Shown here piece after piece: positions 10,295 to 23,099 of a stretch of 64,000 nt of DNA. Both the position numbers and the translations under genes were made by a program. The stretch is taken from assembly GCA_034620365.1 (NCBI GenBank), contig JAQGEQ010000380.1:1550001-1614000 (forward strand), read 5' to 3'. Under the pieces are notes generated by a model. The model saw nothing but the letters and a program-made list of their open reading frames with translations. It had not been told where the DNA came from and searched no databases. The stretch is from Pegea sp. RAD2-039 (Eukaryota; Chordata; Thaliacea; Salpida; Salpidae). Position 1 is the first letter of the stretch. The number at the start of each line of letters is the position of its first letter.

Positions 10295-13200
10295 GTTGAA
10301 AATATTTCTATTGCAAAGTCAGCTGCATATAATGTAAGTCTTTTTAGGAATCAATACTTATAATTAAATTGAAGATTTAATGAAGTAAATAAAATTAATA
10401 AATTGTTCAGCTTATTAACTACATTATTTAAGTTTTACGAAATTGCTTGAATAAATACTATTTTTTGACTTTTAATTTTTATAAATTTTTTTTTGTGTTT
10501 AGGTCATCCAAAAAAACTGGTGAGTTTTTTGAAGCTTAAGATTTTATGGATTTGTTTTAAATATCAAAAAAATAAGTTTTTTTTGTTTTTTTCTAGAGAC
10601 TTACAATTTAATAGTTTCATTGTTTAAATTTTGTGTTTAGCTTAGGTTTTTTCAGTAAGTTTTTCCTTAATTTAATTCTTAGATTAAGAAATTATATTTT
10701 AATGAGGTTTTTTAATAAAAACTTTTATAATGAAGATGAATTAGGTTATTAATATATGTTTCTAAAAGGTCCTTTTAATGGCTAGCTCTTCACCTTTCTT
10801 ATTGGTGAATCTAAATCTTTCAGTTGCTCTGAAATTATTTATGTATCTAGTACAAATCTTATGAGAATTTATCTTTTTACAGGCTCTTGTAACATAAGTA
10901 GACTGTTTAATTTGATATTGATTTCAAAGAACTGTTTTCAAAGATATTTTTATCATTCTTCTGATTTATATTTTTATAAACCTGCTTTGAACAAATGGAA
11001 ATTTTTTTTTAATTTATGAATTTGCCGAAAAATTATTAAGTATGTTAGGAATGGAAAAAAATAGGGAAATGGCCTAAAAAATGCTAGGAACAGTTGATTA
11101 GTTTTTAAATAATGTTGATATGAAACTCTTCATATGTTTTTCATCATATATTTGCTTGTCTATGTGGATAAACTGTTTTAAATGAAAAGCATTTTTCTTA
11201 ATTATTATTTTAGCAAGTGCTTGATAAATATTTTACATTTAGATGAAATAATCTTACTGAATTTTTAAAGTTTTATTAGAAAATTTTATTAGCAAACCTT
11301 ATTTAGATTTAAGAGTTTTTATAAACAATTTTTTCAGTTTAGGTTCGTTTTATAATTTCGTGCACTTTTATTAAAGTTATGTCAGGTTTTAATAGTGTCT
11401 TACAAAATAAGGTTGTTTATTTTAAAGGAAAACTTATTTCTAAACTTTTTTCATTGACAAAATTGTGTATATGTTTGCCAGAAACCTTTTTTAAGGTTCA
11501 ATTTTGTAGCATTTTAATGTTAAAATTGTTTCTGTATAGTAGCTCCTACAATAAGGACAAAGAAAGCTACTCCGACAGGAGTACGTAAGGTAATAGCTTG
11601 ATTTTCTTGTTTGAAAACATTTTAATTATTTCAATTGACTTATTACTTCTTATTTCGACTTTTTCTTATAGATTGTTGTTAATTGAAACAATAAAACATC
11701 AAATTTCCTTCAATTATTGATTTCAACATTTGTTGCGTGAAGGTCGTTAAACGAAGTTTAAGAAATTCACGAAATGGAGCTCTAATTAAAACAGAAATCG
11801 TTCGTGTTGACACTCAAGGTAACGTGACAATCACGTCTTATCCGGCTGGTACAGAAGTCCCTGACATCAAACCAATTTCTGCCGGTAAGTTGTACTGTTG
11901 CCACTTACTTCAAATCTATTTATACAACTTGAAACACAGCATCTTCGCCAAAATCACCATCTGTCGCGTCTACTTCGAAATCTCCTAAAAAACCCCTTCT
12001 TCCTCAACGGTCAGTTAGTTTTTAAGGTTTATGAAACCCTTGGCAACTGAAATGTTGGTTTCTAGGGGAGATATAGGTCCTTCTGTTCCAACCGATTCAA
12101 AAAGTATTGAAGATTTACTTGAAAAAGAAAAACAATTGCTTCAAATAAAACAAAAAAATGAGAAAAATCAAGAAAGTGAGAAAGTTGATGATGGTTCTGA
12201 AACCAACGTCATCAGTTTGATTAAAAGTCGACGTCAGAAAGACCCGAAGCAAAAGCGTAGAGGTCTTCAAGCTAGCACTATCAGTAGCAGGTCGAAAAGT
12301 GGCCATGAGGACCACGAGCAAGGTAACTGGTCCATTTGTATGTGGTCTGGTTGACTATTTGTCTGTCTATCCACAGATGTCTCACAAAACTCTGTTGCTG
12401 ATCTTCACGAGTCTGAAAAAGATGATGAAGATGAGGAGAAGATCAGGCAGAAGAAAGAGGAACACAGGTGAGTTGATGACGTCATTGGTGCTCGAAAACG
12501 CTTTAATTGAATTTACAGAAGGCGAAGAGGAAAAAAGAAGTTCTCAAAAAAAGAAGAAACAATCGTATGTGATCTGTGTAGAAGTGATGACGTCACTAAA
12601 TCGCGATATATACTTCAGGCCTCATGGATTGATGCCGGTAATCAAGTAGAAGGTTACGATGAAGTTGAAGATCATCCACTAGCTGCCCCGGATGATGCGC
12701 TCTCCAAGAAGCTCCAAGCCGCTAAAGCGCTCTACCAGCGAGGTATTTACGTCGATGACGTCACGTGACTAGTACTGACGTCATACATTCGATATTGTAG
12801 AGAACGAGAAAGCTCGAAACGAGCTGTTGGAGCGCGAAAGAGCGCCGAACACTGATGCAGCTGCTGCTGCTGTATCTGATGATAGTTCAGATGAAGATAA
12901 AAAGAAGAAAAAAAAGAAGCATAAACATAAGAAGAAGAAAAAGAAGTCAAAGAAGCAGAAGAAGAAGTCTTCTTGGAGCGGATCTGTAGATGAAGATGTT
13001 AATCGCGCTGATAAAGAATCTGAACGAAGCGGTGTCGATGCTGTGACGTCAAAAAGCGCTAGTATCGAGAAACCTACAAACTTACCAGTAGAAACCAGCG
13101 ATGGTTTACCTCCGTCATCAAAGACACCGAGAAGCAGGTCTGTGTGACGTCATTAGCAGTAGTTGTGTGAGTGACGTAATTTGGTTGTTATGGAAACAGA

Positions 13201-16200
13201 TCGAGTAGCTTCTCGTCGCTGTCGTTGTCGTCGGTGTCATCAGCGTTTAGCGATTCCTTCGATTTTGCTGAAACCGATTTCCAACAAGCAGCACTAGCTG
13301 AATTCGACCCAGTGAGTCGCGCGTAATTGCTGTCGTGACGTCATCAATCATCTATTTCGTAGAATATGAGCGAAGCGCAGCGAACGCGGTTGGCAAATGC
13401 GATGTTCGCTCGCGGTGGCTTTCGTGGTCGTGGTTTTGACGCGTTTGGGCGGGGTCGTGGTTTCCGTGGTTACCCAGGGGCTCGAGGACGCGGTCGTGGA
13501 CGTGGCTCCTTCCGTGGTGGTCGCGGTGGTGGTTGGGGCTTTAATCAAGGTAGTAGTGACGTCAACGCGTAATAGCGTCTTCTGACTTGATGACGTAGAT
13601 GGAAGCGAAATTAGCGGAGATGGAAGCCAGTTAATGGGACATCCGGGAGGTTTTATTAATAATCGCGGTGCTCGCGGCGGTATGTGGGGTCGTGGTGGTA
13701 TGTGGGGCCCCATGCCTGGTTACGGACGCGGTGCTGGTTACATTGACGACCAGAACGATCCTGGAATGGGTATCTATGTGGTTGATAGCGGTGGAAGTAA
13801 AAGAAGCTCCTCCAGGTTTGTGTTGATCATCGGCTTTATGACGTCACAACTTCGATTTGTTGTTACAGTTACTCGCGCTCTTCCTACTCATCATATACGC
13901 GATCGAGTTATTCGCGATCACGTCATCGACGCCATCGTCGTCATCGATCCAGCTACAGTTGTAGTTCGCGTTCTTCCTATTCGTCAAGTCGTTCATCGCG
14001 CTCTAGTTATTCGCGATCAGCTAGCGGCTCGTCTCGAAGTCGATCGCGTTCGTCATATACATCATCATCACGTAGTCGATCACGATCACGAACATCACCA
14101 AAGTGGAGTTCAGGAGATGAAGCTCGACGCAGGTATGTGTCATAAACTAAACGCGAAAAAGCGTTTCTCGCTAACATATTCTCATAAATCATTTTGTTGT
14201 CTTAGAGACCAGCGGTCAGTCGCTGATTTGTATAATGATATGCAACCGGAAGTAGATGGTGACAAGGAGGAAGTACCTTGGTGGGCCGACTTCGATAAAA
14301 CATATGAAATTAAAAAGGAACAAGAGGTTAGATGGTTGTTGATTGGCTGGTAGATGGTTGCTGATTGGTTGGTAGATGGTTGCTGATTGGTTGGTTGATG
14401 GTTCAATATTTGTAATTTATTACAGAGACAAGCCGCTCTAAAAGAAAGATTGGAGAAAAAAGCCAATTTAGAAGTTGATTCAATCAAGAAAGATATGAAT
14501 GGTTAGTTGATATCGAAAGATCGCGATTCAATTCTAAACATTTCATTTGTAGTCGAACAGATTCGAACTTTGAATCTAAGCACTCAAGATATCGATGTAG
14601 TTCGTACGATGATGTCATTGGTCGATAACGCGTGTCTTAAACAAGATCCCGATGTCGAGATCTCTCGTAAATGTCTCGCTGACGTCATCGATGTAGTTTC
14701 ACAAGATCATGCCAACAATACGGTGAGTTCTTCTTTTCCTATCTACGTCATCATCACTTATGTTTCGATTGCAGATGGAAATCGCGCGTTCTTGTATCGT
14801 CGACGTCATCAATCGAGTTTGTGAAGACGACTCACCCCCTCAACACCCTCCACAACCTTCCAAGTATTTGGTTACCTAGCAACCACCGCGTGTCATCTCA
14901 CCACACGTTTCTATGATACAGATTAGTGAAGTGTTACACATGTGCATGTCGCGTCACCGCTGAATCGCGAATGAAAGGTATCGCGAGCCAACTGAACCCC
15001 GATAATCGACGTGAAGGGGGTCAGGACCCTTCAAATTCCAACTCACAAGCATCTACCGATCGAAAGAAGGATAAACGCGATGATCGCGGTCGGAAGCGAC
15101 GTAAACATCGAACTCGAAAGCGACGAAGAAGTAGTTACAGTTCGTCGTCATCGCGTTCGTCGTCGCGATCCGCTAAACCAACCACCGAGCAACAAATGTT
15201 TGTGCTTCAGCAACAACAGTTGCAAGCTGCCGGTCTACTAACAGCCAAGTAAGTTCCTTCTTATCGCTTGCTAAGTTGCTAAGCAACCAACTTCGATGTA
15301 GCCTGGTGTTGCCTGGCACTGCTACACAAACGAAGAACCAATCAGCGACAAGCACACAAGCAGCAGCAAGTGCTGGTACTGAAGCAGTTCGTATCAGTTG
15401 GGAACAACAAATGGTAAAAAGTGGTGCCCTTGTTTCAAATACTCTAACTCCATTTCTGTAGAAGAGTAAAGATGATCTCACCCGGAAGTTGATGCAACGG
15501 ATGAAGGAGAAACGAATGATTGAAGAAGATCCCGGAAATGATAAGATCTTCACCGGAAGTGGAAATATCAAGAGTCGTAAGATTGAATTCTCTTCAATAG
15601 ACGCCAGCAAGTATACTGCACCCGAAGAAGGTTGGTTGCTAGGTGATAGTTGTTAGGTGGTTGCTATGTGATAGTTGTTAGGTTTCTGTGTTCTGCGACT
15701 TGAACCTAAAATGAAATGTGATCTGATGAAGAATATTTGTTATTCAGTTGCTGGTGGCAACATGTTTGATGAAACATCGGAGATGAAGAAAGGAGATACT
15801 GCCGCGATGGCGCCGTGGATAAGCGTCGAAAAAAGCGACAATAAGTGAGTGTTGATGGCGGGTGGGTCGCGAGATCTGTTTCTAACTTTGATGGTTGCTA
15901 GGAACAAGGAAGCCAAGCAGTTGGAGTCGTTGAAAGCGCGCGCGGAAAAGCAAAAGCAGATGAAAGAGGAAGCGGGAAGAACTGTTCGTGAACAAATAGA
16001 GCGCGAAGAACGCGCTAAAGCCGCGATTATTCGTCAGGAGATATTGAAGCGGAAAGAACGCGAAGAAATCGACAAAATCACTGCAGAGGTTAGCTAGTTG
16101 CCATAGTGATATGCAAATGAGTCGCGAACACGTGATGACGTAGGTGAGACAACAAATCGCGAAAGAGTTAGAAGAGGAGTTGGCACAAGAGAAGATTGTG

Positions 16201-19200
16201 ACGTCATCGGACGTGAAGAGCGAAATTCTAGAGATGTTGACGAACCCAAAAGGAAAAGCGAAAGATAAAACAGAAACAACACAAGTGAGTTGTAGTGACA
16301 CCTAGTGGCGAGTTTTTTGTGATTGTATCTTCTTTTCAGGCTGCTCCTGATGCTAGCAAGATGTCAAATGTTGCTACGATGGAACAACTCAATCAAATGT
16401 ATATGTATATGCAAAGTATGCGCGCGTGGTCAACGCAAGAACAACAACGATACATGCAGTGGTACAAGATGCAATATAATCGACTTCTTCAAACTTCAAC
16501 TCATCGAACATCAGCTGCTTCCAACACTGCTGCTGCTTATATGAAGTCCATCGATGCTAAACTAGTCGTTGATAAAACCACCTCAGATGTCCCAAAACAG
16601 GTTGTCCCAGTCGACCCAACCACCTCTAAACAAGTCGTGGACAGTGGTCCAAAAGTGGTCACTTCAACTAGTGACCCACAAATTAGAAAACCTGAATCTG
16701 ATTTCACTCATAAAAGTAGTCCCAACCTAACGGACCGCACTTCGATGTCACGTGGTCCAATGGACTATCAAATCAACCATGGACCAATGTTGCGACCACC
16801 AATCAACCAAAATATGCCACATGCCCCACCAATGCATGCTGGACCAATGGGGGCTCGTATGAATGTTTCAATGCGTCCAGGGGTCCCCATGGGCCCCAAT
16901 ATCCACCCGTCGAGACCACCAATGGCCCACCACATCCCTTCATCTGGTCCACTTGATGGTTCATCAATGCATCATGTTCAAATGCATCCTGGAAGACCAA
17001 TGGACCACACAATGCGACCACCTGGACCATTAGATGGTTCACAAATGAGACCTAACCACCCGATGGACAATATGATGAGATTTGCGAATAATCGACGACC
17101 AAATGTTCGACATCCAGAAATTCATCACGAACATCGAGGAGACTTTAAATTTGTAAGTACATCATCAATGACGTCATCATCATCTAAGTTTTCGTCAATC
17201 TTGCAGCCTAATGACGTCAGAGAACGCGTGGTGGCGCCTCAACAACAATTTCAACAACGTTTTAACAACTCCAATAAAATCTACCCTCCTTTTATCGGTA
17301 ACATCTTCGTTGAATCGCTTTTATCGCGTATGACGTCATCTGTTTGTTTAGATCATCGAAGATCTGGTTGTTTAGATCAACCTGGATCAATAATTCCACC
17401 TTCAAACTTCCCGATTCCTCAAAGACCCATTCTTCCTCCTCAACAACATCTACATCCTCAACAATCATCTTATCTACCCACTAGTTCATCTGTAAGCTCT
17501 TTACTGAACTCTAGTGGCCGAATTTCATTCTTCTGATCTTCTCAGCACAATCTCACTGCAATCCCACCCGCTCAACATCCAATAGAGACTGTCCATCAAT
17601 CAACTGTGACCAGTAAGCCAGTTAGTTTATCGTCCAATCACCGACCAGCTGTAGCTGATTGTGCACCGGGAACAACTCCCCCGCTTCAAATCGGTTAGAT
17701 TCCCGCCAACTAATATTTTTCTCTCGATGTCTGACCGCCATTTTGCAGCTCCTGTTATCGATCAACCGCCACCACCTGGAGATGAAAGCAGTGAGCTTCA
17801 AGCTCCCGCTGATCAATCTTCGAAAGAGGACTTGTCGAAGGTGAGTCGTGATGTGATGACGTCATTACTTTTGCTGACTGAAAGTGATTTCAGTCTTTGA
17901 AGAAGAAAAAGAAGAAAAGTAAAAAACATCGAAAGCGACGTGACTCGAGTTCGAGCGACGATGACGACGACCAGAAGTTGTTGATCATGGTTAGTCGTCG
18001 TCACCATGGTAACCATCCATAGTAACCGGATTTTGCAGGAAAAATTAAAGATGTTGGAAAAGCGCGAAAAGATGAAGAAACGCGACGACATGGAAGATGG
18101 CGAAGTGCAGAGCGACGAAGATGACGCGACGGAGCGCGTTGATGACGCAGACGTATCGCTGTCACAAATCCGCAACATGCTTACTCAGGTAGTGACCATC
18201 CCGCGGTTGTCATGACAACTACAACCGGAAATTGTTTTCAGCTCGACTCAAAGAAGAAAAAGAAACGAAAAAATAAGAAAGAGAAACGAAAGCGGAAACG
18301 ACGCGGTAGTTCGAGCGCTGACGAAACCCAAATGTCAGTTTTCATGGTAACCGTTGATTCGCGACTTATCGATGTTTTGTCACAGAAGGAAGGAACCTGT
18401 TCATCCGGCGCCCTATCAACGTCCACCGCCAGATAGCGCGATATTAGCGGAATATGCAAATAAGGAAGATTACTATCAACGTCTCGCTACCTACTCGAGC
18501 ATGCATGTTGATGGCGTCACTGATACGCGTCGCTCAATGACGTCACAAGTACCGCAACTAGCTCATGAGCGGTCAGCAGATGTCGCTGCTGCGGAAGCAC
18601 TTTATTATCAACATCACAGTACGTGATCTGCGCGCTTTATCGTCGCTATGACGTCATCATCGACTTGTAGATTTCGCTGCCGGAGAACCTGCCCCATTAG
18701 CAGGCAGTAGTTTGTCACATGACCCGAAGTTTGCATCTGGACCACAAGGTGACCGTTGTCCTCTGCCCATGATTGTCCCTGATGACCCGAACGAACTAGA
18801 AATACGCGAAATGGAACGACGCTATGAGATGAAGATGAAAGAACGTCGCGAATCAGAACTTCTCGATTCACGCATTAATCAAGTGCTCGAAAAACGTCAG
18901 TAGCTTGCTTGATGACGTATTGTGTGATGATGACGTCATTGTTGACGATGCAGAAGCTCTTCGAAAGAAGAAGGAAGCGATGACGCGAAGCCACGATGCG
19001 CCACCTCCCGCCCGAAAAGTTCGTGTTGTTGAAGAAGGGCACGTGAGCATCGCGCGTCCTTCGCAGTTCTCACAGCGCGTTGTCACGGAGACGACGGCGG
19101 GAAGTAAGCGACGAAAAGTAGAGCGGAATTATCAGGGATTTAGTGATAGTGACGAATCAGATAAGATTGAAGATAAAGATTTAGTGGAAGCGTTGCGAAA

Positions 19201-19795
19201 ACGCGATTCCGCTATTCACGCCGAAATCGCTGCAAGGTACTTTCGTTGTCAACTTGTGCGACTTGTTGTTGACAATTTGGTCGTTTTCAGATCTGCGCCA
19301 GATGCCAGAAATGATTGGAATAAGCGAAATGAACATAGCAACGAGCCCCGGGGAATTCCCGTGATTGGAACAAGTTCGCAGAAAGCACAACCGATTCCTA
19401 CATTGGGTAGCAACCGCGCAGTTGGTCCTCTACCACCACAACATCATCTACGTCATCCAATGGACTTCTATCGACCTCCAAATCGCTACGATTTCGCAGC
19501 TAATCAACAGCGATTTGATATGAGGGCTGCTGATCTATCTAAAGTTGTTCCATCGCCTTTTAATGAAGCAGATTTGATGTCAGGGGCACCTAGGATGCCA
19601 TTTACAGCCCCACCACCACATCGCGCGATGATGCCTCATCCTAATAATCCTATTTTTAACATTCCTCGACATCGTGGTCCAAGTGGCCGGATTTTAGAGC
19701 CTATGGCCCCGCAACCGAACAACAGAAACCAATCCATGCCTTTCCCATTTGACCAGCAGCAAAATATCAACCGCCGCGGGCCTTACGGGATGTAA
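10295..19795 (+). CDS. Large RS-, RGG- and Lys-rich nuclear protein, about 30 exons, unrecognised
   Basis: A 39-nt exon (10295-10333) ends in AT. The 17-nt exon 10503-10519 begins with G, so splicing creates ATG-TCA; the next exons are 11540-11589 and 11743-11884. From there the frame stays open through about 28 short introns to the stop at 19793-19795. Estimated length is about 2,000 residues. In order: basic N terminus, coiled coil (about 12115-12350), a CDLC-containing stretch (about 12570), a poly-Lys tract (about 12900), RGG repeats (13411-13560), GGM repeats (13660-13740), RS repeats (13870-14110), a conserved-looking PWWADFDKTYE segment (14275), a helical segment (14555-14710), CYTCAC (14935), a second RS tract, a charged coiled coil (15905-16260), a Met/Pro/Gln-rich region and a charged C terminus. 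The composition suggests pre-mRNA processing or transcription. I cannot name an orthologue. Confidence 0.7.
14328..14402. repeat. Short intronic tandem repeat
   Basis: An intron of the nuclear-protein gene holds roughly three imperfect copies of a unit of about 24 bases built on GATGGTTGCTGATTGG and TTGGTAGATGG. The surrounding donor (after KKEQE) and acceptor (TTATTACAG) are intact, so the repeat only lengthens the intron. Confidence 0.7.
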
Positions 19796-20030
19796 AGTCC
19801 GCTGAAATTAGTTTGATTTCTCAAAGTTGTTTCTGCCGTTGATCGAGTTTTAAATTTTATGTAAGTAAATAGAGATCGTGTTTGCTGATTGGTTGGTTCG
19901 CTTTCTACTGACCTGTGATGTTAATATATTCTTAATTTCATTTTAGGTTAAGCTAAAGATTCTCAGGTTAAAGTCCTTATTCTTTGTTAAATTTACTTTT
20001 TGACGATTTAATAAAATAAATCGTCCTCAA
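19796..20030 (+). terminator. Probable 3' untranslated region and polyadenylation signal
   Basis: Overlapping AATAAA hexamers occur at about 20008-20018 (TTTAATAAAATAAAT), some 215 bases after the stop of the nuclear-protein gene, followed by a T-rich stretch. This is the most likely cleavage signal for that transcript. 20031-20580 shows nothing else. Confidence 0.5.
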
Positions 20031-20582
20031 AATTTCTTGCTTCTTCTTACTAAGCTGCTGCAAATACATTTGTTAGTTTTAATAAAGTTTTAGAGCAACT
20101 TAAAACCAATCAAATTTAGATTCTCACTTTTTTACAAACAAATCTCTAAACTATTAACATAAAAACGCTTCTAGTGAAGAACTTTTTTGTAATTCAATCA
20201 TTTGTAGCATCATCATTAGTTTTGCTGGATACAAGATGGTTGATTTATCAATTCTAACATCAAATAATACTGACGATAAAGCTAGATACTTAACTGGTAT
20301 AAAACGCAAACAACTTATCATTAGCTGATCTATCAATTTAAAAAGATCTTATAAAAGTTGGAAAAGTTTGATTATAGTTGAAAGGATAATTTTCAGATAG
20401 TTTATTGATGCTTAGTAGCAAGTCTTTTAAGTAAGATATCTGTTCAATCATAAATAAAAATTTAGGCAAGCATTATATGCAACTTCCAAGTATACTTTGT
20501 ATAAGTTTTATTTAGTTCATTGAATTTGTCAAAATTAAGAGCATCTCTGACAAATCTAAAAATAAAAAGTTTTATATAACAC

Positions 20583-21180
20583 ATGGCTGCAGATGACAAG
20601 TTATTCAGGTCTTAGTGCAAACAGAAACAATATGAACAGAAAGATAATAAAAAGTTGTTAAACATCACAGTAATAATAACTAATGTAAGAAATAATAGGA
20701 AAAATACTGAGATAAATATAGGTCATGTTTCAAAGATATAAAATAAGTAGAGAAAATCAAAAAACTGTCAGCATCAGCTATCACTTCATAAGAAAGTTAC
20801 TTAAATTTTTTAGAATAATTTCAAAAGGAGAGATAGATTTGGATGTAGTTGGGAAGAGGATTTCGAACCCTATTAAAAAAGCTGTCACTATATGCTTAAA
20901 GTTGTACGATGCTGCTTAAGATGACAAAATCCATTCATAAATTTAGATAGTAGCACGAGGTTGGAGAAAAGACGTGGGCATATTAATCTAACAGAGACGA
21001 GCTTTTTATGAAGAAAAGGGTATGCAACATCAACTAAAAACTTTCTTAATAAATAATCTTTTAATAGATTTAAACCTTTTTCAAAGTGAGGAATCCATAC
21101 AGAGATATTCAAATGTAATTTTGAAGGGTATATTTGGTACAAAAGTTTCAACAGTGTATTTCTAGTCTTAAAAATTTGAG
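20583..21180 (+). mobile_element. Decayed non-LTR retrotransposon, 3' half of reverse transcriptase
   Basis: With frameshifts tolerated, the plus strand reads AADDKLFRS (the YADD catalytic box with a substituted first residue) at 20585, then an RFG..WEEDFEP-like stretch at about 20830, then a FINLDSSTR..RGH stretch at about 20930, in the order expected for CR1/L2-like reverse transcriptase C termini. Stops interrupt every frame. The first 290 bases match 4230-4575 in inverse orientation. Confidence 0.6.
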
Positions 21181-21199
21181 AATTTGGTATGGGACAGAT

Positions 21200-21800
21200 G
21201 AAACCATCGTGGTTAGCCCGTAAGTCATGCGAGATGAAATATGATCAGAGATTGAAGTTTTATTGTTATTCACATAAAAATCAGATAGATTCAAAGTTTA
21301 TTTATTGACAGGTGGAAACAGTTGTCGGTGGCTTACTTAAATTAACGAGATTGAATCCCTAGGTTTGTGGACACCAATGAAAATAGAAGATTAAGTGAGT
21401 CAAAGTTTAGCATCATCGCGAACAGCGTTAAACTTCTAACATCATTTAGTGATGAAGGCCAATCATGCTACTTTTCAAAAAACCACTGAAATTGAATTTG
21501 GTTTTAACAAATATGTAGAACAGACGCGATCACCCGCTTTTACAAATTTACTGTAATCGTGCTACTTGTTGACTTCAATTTATATTTCTTTGACTATTAT
21601 TCCAGTTTATATAAGATAGATAGATGTTGATCATTCTAAAGTTGCTTCTATAGAAGTTATGAAGTCATATTTGTACTGGAAAAGCTTGAAGATGGATTGA
21701 ACTATAAAATAAATACAAAAATGGTCGCAGGTGGAAGAGAAGGAAGAATTGAATGAAAAGGACACTACCTCCTCAGATGTCAATGTGATCATGCATAATG
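21200..21800. repeat. Dispersed repeat also present at 44130-44870
   Basis: The minus strand shares long blocks with the plus strand at 44130-44870: CAATCCATCTTCAAGCTT, TCCTTTTCATTCAATTCT with CTTCCACCT, and GCATGATTGGCCTTCATC with CACTAAAT. The order is partly conserved and gaps separate the blocks. It lies next to the LINE relic and may be its 3' part or another element nested with it. I found no open frame of interest. Confidence 0.6.
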
Positions 21801-22042
21801 ACGTCATAACCAGCGGACAAAATTCGATCGGGTAGTGAAGACTCAGTTAGCAACGATAGGTTGGGTTTAATTGGGGTCAAGATACAATAGTTATCTTATT
21901 TGCTATAGACCTCATAATAAAACATTTAATTGACAGATTATGTAAAGTAGATTGGTTGATAGTATTAGTAGTAATATCAGTTTTAAAAAAGCTAGGGCAT
22001 GACATGAAAGGGATAAAGCTTGAGTCATCGATGATGTCAAAT

Positions 22043-22633
22043 TTATCTACTCGTCTTCACCTGGGCAACTTCCCGTTTTTCATTTACTAGTTGTGAAACT
22101 TGTGGTGTAACAGTAAAGTATTTTACCGCTGACGTAAATGTGTTAGACGTCATTCTTGTATAGACCGTTGTCATTTGGTCATAAACTTTGTTATGTACAA
22201 CGCGTATCGTTAGTATACTTATCATTGTTGTTAGTCACCTTAATAATTTGAATAAAACTTTATATAAGGAGTTAGTATCACTATATAGCTACTTCTTGGT
22301 TCGGTCCGATTGTACATGAGTACGGTTGGTCTGAGTAATTGAAGCAGATATTTTTGAGTTTAAGCAGCTTTTTTCTGATTGATTGATTAATTGGTCTACG
22401 TTTAGAAGATCTTGATACATCTTGATTAAATCTCTTCTTCTATCGTCTTTCATCAGGGGTACTTCGTCCTTCGCCGACCTTAGGAAAGTTTGAAGATTTG
22501 TATTGAGAGTTAAATCATCTGTAACAGACTCGGGAATGTTGAAAATGTTGAGAGATTCGGAGTTCTTTGCACGAATTTCAGCTTCAAATTCTGAGATGAT
22601 GTTTGTAGATACTTCCTGTAAGTTGTTCTCCAT
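22043..22633 (-). CDS. Small two-exon protein, about 171 residues, function unknown
   Basis: Exon 1 (22633-22293) starts at ATG (MENNLQEVS) and is acidic and helical in character. A GT-AG intron (22292-22218) in matching phase 2 leads to exon 2 (22217-22043), ending with TAA. Without splicing, exon 1 would stop after 114 residues and a separate 60-residue frame (ATG at 22225) would start 64 bases later, so a compact two-cistron arrangement is the alternative. There is no signal peptide, membrane segment or known motif. It resembles a small coiled-coil complex subunit only in size and composition. It lies upstream of a LINE on the same strand but shows no similarity to it. Confidence 0.55.
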
Positions 22634-23093
22634 TTAGGGAATTTGATTAATTTCTTCAAATTGAATCTTTAAAGTTTTGTAATGAGAGCTTCTCAGCTTA
22701 AATCTTGTTTATATATTTTTTCCTTAGAAGCATCGCTTTTAGAAATTAGTTTTTTGGAATACATTATTAATAATAATGAAATAATAATGATAGTATGAAA
22801 ATAATATTCATTTTAAGATTCTTTATCAAGTTATCAGCAATATAAAGTTTAGATTATTTCGAAAAATTATTTTAAACTAATTTTTAATAACAGTCCAATT
22901 AATGCAGGCTTATGTAAGCTAATTAAAAGATTTGTTAATATTAGCATAAAATAATTGATTGATCATTAATTAAAATTGATAAACAGTTGTTATCAATATA
23001 AGCAAAAGAAATGATAAATACAACAAAACATTTAGCTGATGACCGGGCAAAAAATTAGTTGAAACGTGTGCACCGTTACTTCGTTTTGATTAG
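22634..23093. other. AT-rich intergenic stretch
   Basis: No gene or repeat is recognised between the small two-exon gene and the 3' end of the LINE. It probably includes the promoter of the minus-strand gene ending at 22043. Confidence 0.4.
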
Positions 23094-23099
23094 AACAAC

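Noticed and set aside
13348..13713. A 121-residue minus-strand frame rich in Thr and Pro
   Set aside because: It is the mirror of the RGG/GGM-coding exons on the plus strand, which have consistent splice sites.
20888..21151. An 87-residue minus-strand frame superficially like a LINE C terminus (WIPHFEK)
   Set aside because: The opposite strand carries the ordered reverse-transcriptase remnants (AADD box, then RGH region), so the minus frame is a shadow.
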